Under the pieces are notes generated by a model. That model worked only from the letters and a program-made list of their open reading frames with translations, ran no database searches and was not told where the DNA came from. Below are positions 1-10,135 of a DNA stretch of 64,000 nucleotides, in pieces; position 1 is the first letter of the stretch; every line of letters begins with the position of its first letter. Position numbers and translations under genes: made by a program. The stretch is from Syncephalastrum monosporum B8922. Taxonomy: Eukaryota > Mucoromycota > Mucoromycetes > Mucorales > Syncephalastraceae. Location of the stretch: contig JNEN01001014.1 of the NCBI GenBank assembly GCA_000697355.1, positions 248,001 to 312,000 on the forward strand. The letters run 5' to 3'.

Positions 1-3
1 TAT

Positions 4-1316
4 ATGACCGCCGTGCGGCCGCTTGTGATTGCCACGTCAATCGCCACGTCGGTCGCTTTTGCCAGTTTTGTACACGCACGAGGGCTTAAGGAAGACCGGA
101 CGCCGTTCCTCGATTACGTTGGCGTTCCTCAACTCGCATATCATTTGAGTCCCGAGTGTTCCGGCAGCGACAATCCCCAACCAGCAGACTTTGACCTCGC
201 TGTCACCGTCGTTCCGCATATCCATCCAGGCTACGAGCGATACGGCTGGCGCAGCCAACTGCTCAACAAGATCATAGAGCTTACATGGCTGATCACGACG
301 TTGGTGGCAGAGATCGCTGTCGCACAGACCGTTCCTCGGCGCGTCCATGGTCGACGATTGGAGAGCCGTGACCGTGCGGTTGTGATGCAACATACCTGGG
401 CTCGTGTCGACCCGGAGTCGCAGCAGCTGGACGAACGCTCGCACGATGCGCTGCAGGACCTTGGCGACTTGAAGACCGAGTTCAAGATTGAGCGGCGCCT
501 TGCTCACGACAGCCGCCCGGCTCCTGACGCCCCGCTCACCAACGCGACGCGTCGAGCACTCATCGCTGCCGGTGAAGCCAAAATGCGGCGTTACGAACGC
601 ACTGCGGGACCGCCGCGATCGGAAGAAAGAGTCGCGCAAGTGACGCGTCTCTGGAGGTCGAGCTTCCCAGCACTCCACATGCACATCGATAGAACCCAGG
701 AGCAAGTCTAGCACGAGTGGGCGGTCACTTGACTGCAAGGCACCAGCAACCTTGCAGCAGCCATGAGGAACCTTGGTGCGCAGGCGCACCACCCTCTCTT
801 CAACGCATTACGGCAGTATTGTCCACCCGGTGTGGATTCGCAAGACGAGAGCTGGCTCGAAGACGACGACCATCTGAACCGAGTCAAGGCCTTGTGGGGT
901 GAGGACATGAGGCAGTATCTCGACCCCCAGTTCTACGGGCCGTCAACAGCAACGAGAACGTGCCATCCGGCGCTTGGGGGGTGGGAACATCGACCCGGAG
1001 CTCTACACGCCGCGAGCTGTACTGGAAGGTATGCGCATCCACCGCCCCAAGACGTCTCCAGCTCTTGTCCATTGGCAGGACGGCGATCAGGTGCGCCTCC
1101 TGCATTATCACTTTCCGCGCGCCGCCATCCAAGGTGAAAACTATGAAGAGAGACTGATGCACCTTCGGTTCCTACAAGGCGGTCTTGGGGTCGACCGTTC
1201 GAATAGTGAAGCTCGTACACAACGGCACACGGGTGATTGCCACCCTGGGCCAACTTCAAGCAACGAGCGACGCGGAGCATCCTCTTAAGGTACGTCGTCC
1301 AATTTCTTGAGAGATA
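4..1316 (+). pseudogene. decayed gene of unknown function (3' part)
   Basis: One frame is open from the window edge to a TAG at 709-711. The same frame resumes after the stop and stays protein-like from 763 to about 945 (acidic stretch SQDESWLEDDDH, then a QYLDPQFYG segment). The protein-like reading then moves to a second frame at about 974-1160 (NIDPELYTPRAVL, later QVRLLHYHFPRA). It moves to a third frame at about 1161-1302, which reads SYKAVLGSTVRIVKLVHNG. One stop and two frame changes suggest a broken gene. Introns could explain one change, but I find no convincing splice pair. The region is GC-rich compared with the following 1.4 kb. I do not recognise the family. The complementary strand is also open over 37-792, which I take as a shadow. 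The 5' end probably lies outside the window. Confidence 0.35.
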
Positions 1317-2720
1317 TGATCGGACTGATATTTTTGTTGTTGTTGCATTGTAGTAAAGCAGCAAGAAAAAAGTCAGACGTAACTCTCCGTCACTTTCGTA
1401 CTCAAACAGAGGCTGTGGCATGCCTCAGTTCTTTTGCCGTGTCAAATCGGAGGGCTCTATAGTCCACTCACGTAGTGCTCCTTGATGAACGGACGGTCGG
1501 TGGTGGCGGCGCAAGCAGACGGCCGTGCTGTGGCGAACAATGCTCAACGAATACTAGTATGAGTATCTGCAGCTTCGATACCGCTGTTCGCAATTGCTGG
1601 CACCCATTGAGCCATACGGACGGGAAATCACAATTGATGCGCATCACGAACAACGAAGTCGTTATGGATACATGAACGTCCGTTAGTTGAACACTCCGGA
1701 TGGCGAAAAACTTACCATTGAGACGCGAGTGGTTACTCCTCTGATTACCTCAAGTATTCGCTTGGACACTGTGTCAGTGAGCATTGGGCCAGCCACCACA
1801 CACTCTGTCCTGTCTTCAGCAACCAGAGGTTATCATGTGTTGTTCTAGCGTAGCGTCGGGCTCACTTATCACACGCGAGGTCTGCTACTGTCCTTCACCC
1901 ACCCATACGCCGCCTTTCTGCTACTCTGTTCGCTCCCGAAAAAATGTTGTAGTAGATTAGCTGTCAAAAAAGGTTTTATTGTTCGTGATTAAAACGAAGA
2001 ACTATTAAAGTTCAATATGTAAGCAACCTACATGGTGGCATCCCGTAGATGGCTCTTGATGTCTCAGGCATTACGTGGTATTTGCGCATGGCCGCGACCA
2101 AGACATGTGTGCCTATCCTGCACAATGTACTGTATGTACCTGTAAACAAACTCGCGTGTGCAGAGCACAGACAATGCAGGTCGAACTCTTCATCCGACAC
2201 CATCTTATCATGTTCACTTTGACCTGTTTCTTGCTTATTAGTTTGTGATATGAGAGAACGTTGGCAGTGTCTGCTGTGTTCCTGGATCCTATACGTTATT
2301 TCCACTGATACTGTTAACTAAACATGCAGTCGCGTAGGTGCTGTGAAATGAGCATCGATGGTCTTCAGATGAGAACCAAAAGAAACGGATGGAACATTAA
2401 TGGATGCATCTTTACAAGGAATTCTTGGTATTCTCTGGAATTAATGCGTCAAGCGAGTGTCATCATAATTGTAGCAGCACTGTGTGTGATGGCATCTGCC
2501 AGAGGCTTAGCCCCTTCTTGTTATCTTGGAGTTTTTCGTGTTTCCGATTCTACCTTTTTTTTTTCATTGCTTTGCAGGGGGATCATGAAAAGGATGAGTC
2601 ATGGACCTCTGGAAGAAGCAAAAGGTGGGACGGCTCGGATCGGATCAAGTGAGCAACTCTCCGGCTGAGCAAGCAGAGAAAGACGAAAATCCCGGTTCAC
2701 CCGGTACAGACAGGCACACG
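1317..2720. other. intergenic, no supportable gene
   Basis: AT-richer sequence with only short, overlapping open frames. The longest is 2324-2668 (+) and resembles no protein I know. Possible further debris of the upstream broken gene lies at about 1475-1675. I see no RNA gene here. Confidence 0.4.
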
Positions 2721-2730
2721 CTGCGCAAAA

Positions 2731-2738
2731 TATAAATA
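2731..2738 (+). promoter_or_regulatory. TATA box of the FAD monooxygenase gene
   Basis: TATAAATA lies about 124 bp upstream of the preferred ATG at 2862 and about 94 bp upstream of an alternative in-frame ATG at 2832. CT-rich sequence follows (2738-2770). The position fits a fungal core promoter. Confidence 0.5.
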
Positions 2739-2861
2739 GTCCTCACCCATCCCCGACCGTCCCTTTCCAGCAAAATCCTAATTCCGCGCGATCAGACCCA
2801 AAGAAAAAAGTCGAAAATCAAAAAAATTTCCATGCACCCGCTTCTTTCCAATATAGACACC

Positions 2862-5147
2862 ATGGCCCCCAGCAGCTCCACGCCCTACGACGTCTTCATT
2901 TCGGGCGCCGGTCCGGTCGGCCTGTTTCTTGCTTATCAGGTGAGAAGAATGATTCGAAAGGAAGCGGAAGCTCATTGTTCTGTGTATTCAGTTGACCAGT
3001 CTCGGACACTCCGTTTACATTTGCGATAAGAAATCAGGCCCTACGCTGCAGAGCCGTGCGCTGGTCATGACTGCCCGCACGATCGAGGTCCTCGAGAACA
3101 AGGGCATCGCCCATCATATCCTCAAGGAAGCTTCTGTCGCACCAGGTGTACAAACATTCATCAATGGGGTTAAGGTAAAATCAAAAATGGAAACAAAGAA
3201 AAAAAACTCAAGACAAGCGACGTCATGCTTGCAATGCATATGTGTCTGTGTGTCTTACAACCTCCGTTGCAGACCTCCACGATCGACATGGCAGGTGACA
3301 CCAAATACCCGCAAGCGACCCTCGTCTCCCAGGCAAAGACTGAGACTGTCCTTGGTGGTTTGCTCCGCGACCGCAACGTGGACATCCACTGGAACACCGA
3401 GGTCAGGGACTACATGCAGCATGGTGACCTCGTCGCGGTTGTTATCATACACGAAGGCAAGGAATATGTGATCAAGACGAGCTACCTCGTAGGTGCCGAT
3501 GGCTGTCATTCGGCCGTACGCAAGCAGGGTGACGATTGGACCTTCAAGGGTGATGCGCTCAACCTGCGCATGGCCCTTGCCGACGTCGTGCTCGGCGGCC
3601 CCGATGCAGGCTTCTTCCAGCAACGCCTGTCCACCTTCTTTCATACGCCTACTCAGGGCATGTGTGGCATCATTCCTATCGGCCGCCTGACGCCGGATGG
3701 TCCGCACTACCACCGTGTCATGTATAATGCCGAAAACTACGAGAAATCGGTCCAGCAAGACGAGCTGACACACGGCATTATCCAAGACTCGGTCAACAAC
3801 GCGGACGTACTTTCGCTCGATGAGGTCGAGCGCATCATCAACGAACGCATCGCACCGTATAAGCTTACCTTGCATGACCCGGCCTGGACGTCCTACTTTC
3901 GTATCAACGAGCGCTTGGCCAATGGCTTTCGGCGCAAACGTGTTTTCCTCGTGGGAGGTAATAGGAGGAGGATGTTTGTGGGTATTGTGTCACTGTTGAC
4001 TTACTGAAACGGTGATATCAGATGCCGCGCACTGCCACTCCCCGATGGGCGGCCAGGGTATGAACCTGGGACTTCAAGATGGTAAATGAATAGAACAGAC
4101 TGTCCTTTTGATGATGTACCAACACCACGTTATCGCACAGCCGACAATCTGGCGTGGAAGCTCTCACTTGTGCTACGCGGTCTCTCCTCGCACCCTGAGA
4201 AGCTCTTGGATTCATACAGCACCGAGGTAGATCACACATCAGAAGAAGGCTGTGCCGTCTCTGACTCACATTATATAGCGCACTCCTGTCGCTGAAGCCA
4301 CGCTCAAGACAACTGGCCAAATGACCCGTATGATGCTGAGTGACAAATGGTCTATCGGTAAGTGCCAATTCTTTTCTAAGTACATCCACTGACCAATGAC
4401 TAGCGCTCTTCCGCTCCTATATCCTGCCACATGTTCTCTCCCTGAGCTGGGTCAAGGAGATGGGCGTCACCAACTTTCTCCAGGTAAAACACAATGACAC
4501 GGCAGTATGCGTCGCATCGGGCTGGACTGGAACTCACATTATATGTATTCAATCTGGTTTAGCTCAACCTACGACTCGAAACCTCCCAGATCTTTGCCGG
4601 CCACGCGCCCGGTCTCATCGCGCCAGGCACATTTTTGCGCGACAGTCGCACGCTGCGCGGCCGCATCTTGACAGACGAAACGATCGACCGTACCACGCTG
4701 CACGCACTTCTGGCCTCCCATCACCACGGCAAGCACACCATCCTCTGGGTCGCCACCCGGCCTTCCCACGCTCCACCTCCTGACGATAGCCTGACGGCCG
4801 CCTTCTGGCGCAAGGCGTCCGCCCATACCGACACTCTCGAGCCGGTCGTGGTCGAGTCGGTCTGGCATGTCCGCGAGCTGCGCCGGCCGCCCTACGCCCC
4901 AGAGGCCACGCGCAACTTTTGGCTCGAGGACGCGGCCGACGCCCATGATGCAGTCACACGCCGCGTGGGCTTGACCTGGCAAGACGACGCGACGCCCATC
5001 GCGATGATTGTCGTGCGTCCGGACCTCTATGTAGCTCAGAGTGCTGTCATCCGGAGCGAGGACGATCTCAATGCTGCTTTTGAGGCGCTCTCGGATGCGT
5101 ACCTTGGTGAGAAAAGCACATCACAAGCCCCGAGCTCATTATCCTAG
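2862..5147 (+). CDS. FAD-dependent aromatic monooxygenase (phenol hydroxylase/TfdB type)
   Basis: Spliced from eight exons: 2862-2939, 2992-3174, 3273-3957, 4022-4081, 4141-4226, 4279-4357, 4404-4483 and 4563-5147, giving 611 aa. The N-terminus holds the dinucleotide-binding motif GAGPVGLFLA. LVGADGCHSAVR is the family's DG motif. RVFLVGDAAHCHSPMGGQGMN is the GD motif that contacts the FAD ribityl chain, and it is restored exactly by splicing exons 3 and 4. The last ~170 residues match the thioredoxin-like C-terminal domain of phenol hydroxylases. Such enzymes use NAD(P)H and O2 to hydroxylate phenols or related aromatics; the substrate here cannot be told. There is no signal peptide, so it is probably cytosolic. 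An in-frame ATG at 2832 would add ten residues; the ATG at 2862 has the better context and keeps the FAD motif near the N-terminus. Confidence 0.9.
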
Positions 5148-5545
5148 AAAGAGTCGACCGAGCACTGTCGCTCGCCAATGCCCCCGTACCTTTTTCCCTC
5201 TCTCGCATTGTCTATCTCTCTAAATTTTCTTATTCCCTGTCTCCCCTTCCCCACCCCTTTTTTAGCGTAATGACTTTATGATACAACCCCATCCCACTTT
5301 ACCTGCAGCAAATGCACAATGTATAAGAAATTTGAAGGAATATATCTCGTATGTTTATACAGAAAGAAAGAGGGCAGGGAGGAATGCTAAAGGGCATGCA
5401 TTAATACAATGTGTACTTTGGGGATTGATGAAAAAGAAAAGAAAAGAGAGAGAGACAGACAGAGAGAGACAAGCGAAAAATAAAAAATAAAATAAAATAA
5501 AGGGATCGGAATGCATCATTGTTGAAATGTGTCTATGTACGGATA
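5148..5545. other. intergenic between convergent genes
   Basis: 3' flanks of the monooxygenase (+) and the PPxY protein (-). A purine-rich stretch at 5415-5510 is made mostly of A and G. No gene was seen. Confidence 0.5.
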
Positions 5546-6058
5546 TTACTGCTTCTCGTTATGCGTGGGTGGGCGAGGGAAGGTCAGCGGGATAGATGTG
5601 CGGTTATCGCCATAGGCAGGCGGCGGCAGCTGGCGCGAAGCGTAAGCGATTTCGGCGTCGCGTGCGGCCATCGAGTTGTCGTCAATCACGATATGGGGAA
5701 CGTTCTGTTGCTGGTGGTGATGCATCGGGAGGAAGGAGGGCACGCGGGTGGAGCTCGGCCGCTGTTGCTCCTGCTGCTCTTGCTGGAGCTGGAAGAAGCG
5801 GGTCAGAACCGACTGGCGGCTGCTCTTTTCGTTGAGCTGACGGGCCAGCTCGGGCGGCTGCATCGACTCGAGCTGGGCGTGCGTGATATACTGGATCTGG
5901 GCCTGTCGCTGCATCTGGAGCTGCTCCATCCGGTCTCGCTCGCGGCGGGTCGGGGTCGTGGCTTTATAGATGCAAAACAGGCAGACACCCAGCAAAATAA
6001 AGAAGAGGATGACGACGATCACGACGAAAAGGACCTCGTTTGTGGAGGGATTGGCCAT
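5546..6058 (-). CDS. small single-pass membrane protein with PPxY motif
   Basis: Single-exon gene, 170 aa. Residues about 8-30 form one strongly hydrophobic helix (VLFVVIVVILFFILLGVCLF), preceded by a short polar N-terminus. A basic stretch (TPTRRERDR) follows, so the C-terminal tail is probably cytosolic. The tail is rich in Gln (QLQQEQQEQQ) and ends with LPPPAYGD. That contains PPAY, the ligand for WW domains of Nedd4/Rsp5 ubiquitin ligases. This architecture is typical of fungal Rsp5 membrane adaptors, but that role is inference from motif and topology only. I do not recognise a named orthologue. The opposite strand also has a 198-codon open frame, which I take as a shadow because the minus-strand protein has coherent topology. 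Confidence 0.7.
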   Translation of the reverse strand: MANPSTNEVLFVVIVVILFFILLGVCLFCIYKATTPTRRERDRMEQLQMQRQAQIQYITHAQLESMQPPELARQLNEKSSRQSVLTRFFQLQQEQQEQQRPSSTRVPSFLPMHHHQQQNVPHIVIDDNSMAARDAEIAYASRQLPPPAYGDNRTSIPLTFPRPPTHNEKQ

Positions 6059-6374
6059 GCTGACGATTTAATAATAAATAATGAAAAAAAATGGGGTAAA
6101 AAAGGGAACGGTTAAAGGTATAGTAGTAGTATGTATAAGAAGGGAAGGAAAATAAAAGAAGAAAGAGAGAGAGAGAAAGAGCGCGAGTAAAGGACAGAGT
6201 AAAAGGAGTCCGGGTCTGTAGCGTAGAGAAGGGAGTGAGCTATAGAAATGATCTGTTGCTAGGCGTGAAGCATTGAACGGACCGGCTGTGCTGAAGCATC
6301 TCTAATTGTGTGTTACGCGACGTCTTCCATATCCAGTGAAATGCCATGTGCCGCGAAATATTGCAAATTTTTTT
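6059..6374. other. intergenic, purine-rich 5' flank
   Basis: Holds the upstream region of the PPxY gene and the 3' flank of the glutaminyl cyclase gene. The + strand shows long A/G-rich runs at 6060-6215. No gene was seen. Confidence 0.5.
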
Positions 6375-7490
6375 TCAGAGCTCTGAGTGGAGTATCGTGT
6401 CCATATTCAGGTACTCGCTCACGAAGCAGCGCCATATCAATGTCCATGCCTCGACGGTGGGCATGTCTAGCGCGTCCGCATTATCCTGCACATACATATT
6501 TTCCTTGCTTAGCATTCGCTGTATAACGTGGATGTTCATTGCTATCTACGCAAAGTTTTCCCTTACCCCAGCGCTATGCCAGTCGTCCGGAAATGGATAA
6601 GGAATAACGTGCAAAATCTTGACCCCGCGCTGCAAAAAAGGAACATGATCGTCTTGCATAAGGTGCCCACGATAGGTCAGCGGTGTGTTTGGCTTGAAAA
6701 AAGGCGACGACTCGGCTATCAGGCCCAAGTTGCGGAGGCGTGTCTCGAGCGAGGCCAGGTGCATAAAGAGATCATGGGTGTCCGGGTAATAATTGGGGAT
6801 CGTAGGGCGGGGAGCGCCGAGCAGATCGAGGAGGACTAGGACATCGATGCTCGATAGCGTGGCGTCCTTTTCCCAGCGCTCTGCCAAGTGTCTAAAATAC
6901 GACGTGGGCAATGGGGTGGGTCGGATTGAGCTCCCTATATCCTTTTTTTTTTTTTGTTCTCCCTTTCTACGTTACCTAGCACCATAAATAGAATCGGTGG
7001 CTGTCCAGGAGACAAAAGCCTCCTCGCCGTCAAAGAAGATAAAGCGCACACTCGCACCTGCCGGGAGCTGGGTGGCCAGCTGGAGCAGCATCGCACACGG
7101 GGCAGCGCTGTCGGTGGCGCCCAGGAACTCAAATTCCTCATACAGCTTCGAGTCGTAATGCGCGGCGAGCACTAAGCCCGGTGTGCCCTCGCCCGACGTG
7201 ACGATGATATTTTTCATGGGCACCGTCCCCAGCGGCGTGGGGGCCTCGAACGCGTCTTCTTCGACCTGCCAGCCCAATGACCGGAAGTGATGGGCAATGA
7301 AGGCTTGCACTTGCGCGTGCTCGGGCGTGCCTGGCACACGCTTCACGAGAAGAGGTGTCAGCAACGCCGTCGTGTTGGTGTCGGTTTGCTTGGCAACCCG
7401 TTTCAGCGCCTCGTTCGAAAGCGTAGTGTAGGCAACTACGTAATGCAACAAGCACATGGCCATCACCACCAACCACCGCATCGTTGTCAT
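6375..7490 (-). CDS. glutaminyl-peptide cyclotransferase (M28 family)
   Basis: Three exons on the minus strand: 7490-6976, 6891-6567 and 6485-6375, giving 316 aa. The first ~21 residues are hydrophobic ([17 protein letters not shown]), consistent with a signal peptide or anchor. AAHYDSK carries the zinc-ligand aspartate. FFDGEEAF carries the catalytic/zinc glutamates. DSIYGARHLA matches the conserved DSLYGSRHLA of animal and fungal QCs and spans the first splice junction. LLDLLGAP and [19 protein letters not shown] supply the C-terminal catalytic residues, including the WH histidine. The enzyme converts N-terminal glutamine to pyroglutamate in the secretory pathway. The length is slightly below that of human QC (361 aa). 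Confidence 0.9.
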
Positions 7491-7702
7491 GAAATTATCT
7501 GGGGAAGAGGGAAATCGTCCCCCCGTCGCAGGATGAATCTAAACTCACGCAGCCAGGTACGCATTTTGCATAATGTGGTTTTCATATTCTGCAGCAAGTA
7601 TAAAAAAAACAAATAGCGTGCGATATATGTATATAGACTGGCTGTGAGTGCGTCTGCGTCTGTATGTGTGTATATGAAGATAAATGCTAGTAGAGATGTA
7701 CA

Positions 7703-9842
7703 TTAGGTTGATTTGACAGACTGACGGGGCGCATTGCGTTCAAGCCATATCCGTGCGCGCTCTAGATCCTCATTCTCATTCTCAAGGGCCTTGGCACACC
7801 ATGCAAACGTGTACTTGCCCTGCACGCCTTCTTGCAGCGTCTCGCTGAGAAACCGTTTCCGAGTGACCGTCTCGTCGACGCACAAGTACAGGTTGGGACG
7901 GGGGATGGGCTTGCCCACTTCGCGTTGCACGCTTTGCAGCAGCGGGATCAGCGTCGTGGCTGCTGCATTCGCTTCTTTGGGTTCGCCTGTTGCCGTAGCG
8001 CAATACTATCCCGGTAAAGAAGGGGGAACAAACACCTGGTCAGTCCCACATTCATTCCTATTCTGTTCGTCCCTCTTTACCTTGTTTCGACACCACGTTT
8101 TGCCACATCCAACCGTCAGCTGCGCATGCAGTTTGCGCGCTACGCGCTGGATGAGCTTGACGTTCTTGGGGTCGTCGTCGGTGGTCCAGAACGGGCCAAA
8201 GCAGTACTGGCACAAGCCGAGCCGATTGGCGGCGCGCGCCCGCACGCAGTTCTGATTCGCGCAAAGGTCGGGCAGTTTCTGATTTTGTCGCTCAATGTCG
8301 TGGATTTTGGCATGGACCTGGATGTCCTTGATGGGTATCTGCTTGTGGCACCTTTGGCACGCGATCGTCCGTGAGCCGCAGTAGCTCTCGTGCGAGTGCA
8401 ATCGCAAAAGCCTATCGCGTGCGTCGAGTGATACAACGCCTTGTGCGACCAGATTCTACAATGACTTGCATGAGTTATCAAGGGGCAACCCAGTAGCAGT
8501 AAGTCCCAACTTACATGGCAGTACCGGCATGTGATCAGACGTTCAGGGCAATCGGACCGCCGGTGTGCGGCCAGCGCGGTGAAGCTCTCTGCCGTAAACT
8601 GGCCGCACACGCACGTCTTGGGCGTGTGCTGGTACGCTGTGTGCTTGGCTGCGTCCTGAACTGTGCTCACCGTGTCGCACGCGTCGCAGTGCCAGTGGTC
8701 TTGGAGTTCTGGCGAGTCCTTTTTGAAGACGCGGCCGCAGCCCTGAGCACAGACGACGTTGTTTCGCAGACAAAAGTTCTCGTGGAGCACGCGCGTGCGC
8801 TCGGGTATCCATGCCTGGCAGTTGGTGCACTGCACGTAGCCAGACTGATTCGCATTTTCAGCGGGTTCCACCGTCTCCATCTCCTCGACCGCCCCTTTCA
8901 CGGCTCGCCAGGAGATGACCGCCTCTTGAAACGCATGGATGCCGATATAGATTTCTTTCTCGACTCCCGAGACAACGAGCTGCCGGTCCGACTCGGAGGT
9001 GAGGCTCGCCCATGTGTGGTTTTCCAAGGTTGGCCGCCGGGCTACGTTATCCACCACGAGGTCTATATCATTCATGTGAGTGAGAAATGCCTCGTAGCCC
9101 GTGACCCTTCATTTCCCTGCTTACCTGCATTGCCGGAGTCCACCTGCAGCTCCAGAGTGACCTGGGTGGCATCGCCTAGCAGCAGCCGCCAATACTTGTA
9201 CTCGTCCTTGGGGATACCAACGCCACTTATCCGCTCGTCCAGGCCAAGTACGGTCCGGTCGGCGTTGACGGGCTGTGCGGTGTGGGTCAGCGAGGCCGCT
9301 GCTTCAGGCGATTCGATATCGACCTCGAGATCGGTGTCGGTGATGCCCACGGCGGACTCTGGCTTGAGTTCGGCCACCAGAAACGGGTAGCTTTTGCCAC
9401 CGTAGCGGCACGACAGGATCTGCCCTTCCGTGAGTGTGTTGTAGTGCGTTCTCAAGTGGGCCTCGAGTGCAGCACGGTAATCCAGAATGTCACTGTAATC
9501 CGATGACAATGGTCGTAACCGAGTCCAGGTGCCTTTTGGTAGTTCGCGCAGCTTGACAATGACCCGCGCGCCTTGTTCGAGCTGCAAATTCTCGAGCATC
9601 CAAGCCGGAAGCTGCACTGTATCGCCTTGGCTGGAGAATTCCTTGACGCCGCCGTGGACGATCGCACGCGAATGGGGATGGCGTATTTCAAAGGTCAAGG
9701 GCGAAGGCAGTCGCTCGCTGTCATTGCCCGCCAAGCGCAGCAGGTCCTCGAGTGCCGATGCAGGCAGGATCACCTTGTCGCCGTCGTTGAGCGTAGCTGG
9801 CGCTGACTCGACCACGTACGCTGTGGTCCACGCGAGTGACAT
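7703..9842 (-). CDS. UFD1-domain protein with TRAF-type zinc fingers
   Basis: Four exons: 9842-9125, 9062-8515, 8455-8081 and 8005-7703, giving 647 aa. The N-terminal ~180 residues read as a UFD1 fold (DKVILPASALEDLLRL, LPAWMLENLQL, GARVIVKLRELPKGTW, PFLVAELKPE). The middle holds Cys/His clusters of TRAF-type zinc fingers: CTNCQAWIPERTRVLHENFC, GCGRVFKKDSPELQDHWHCD and CHKQIPIKDIQVHAKIHD. The end (RKRFLSETLQEGVQGKY, then ENEDLERARIWLERN) resembles a PUB or UBA-like tail. UFD1 proteins work with Cdc48/p97 on ubiquitylated substrates. This larger fungal type is a probable Cdc48 cofactor, which is inference. The ATG at 9842 starts just before the UFD1 fold. Confidence 0.82.
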
Positions 9843-10135
9843 TTAAATTGGAAAGATAATGGAAAAAAAAAGGGTGTACGCAATCCACCTGTGCCATTAG
9901 AAATTGCCTTTTTAAAGACCTTTTACATTTCTAGAAAGTGCGGCGGGCATGGATTTCTTTAGGTGGTTGCATTTGTCATGCAGGAATGAAATGGGTGCTA
10001 TGATGTGATTATTATCATTTTACTATTAGAGATAGAGCGGTGTATTTTATTCATGCATTCATTCACAGAAGAAGGACAAGGGAAATAGTATCTACATAGA
10101 TCGTATAAAAAAGGTGAGGAGGCGTCTCAGTGTAT
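9843..10135. other. intergenic, short promoter region
   Basis: The 290-bp gap between two genes on the minus strand serves as 3' flank of the RasGEF gene and promoter of the UFD1-type gene. It is AT-rich, with no gene or strong TATA box. Confidence 0.5.

Noticed and set aside
37..792. 251-codon minus-strand frame
   Set aside because: Overlaps the plus-strand broken gene, has irregular Cys/Arg-rich composition and no recognisable motif; shadow of GC-rich coding DNA.
5519..6115. 198-codon plus-strand frame
   Set aside because: Antisense to the PPxY membrane protein, Leu/Gly/Arg-rich through reverse reading of Gln codons.
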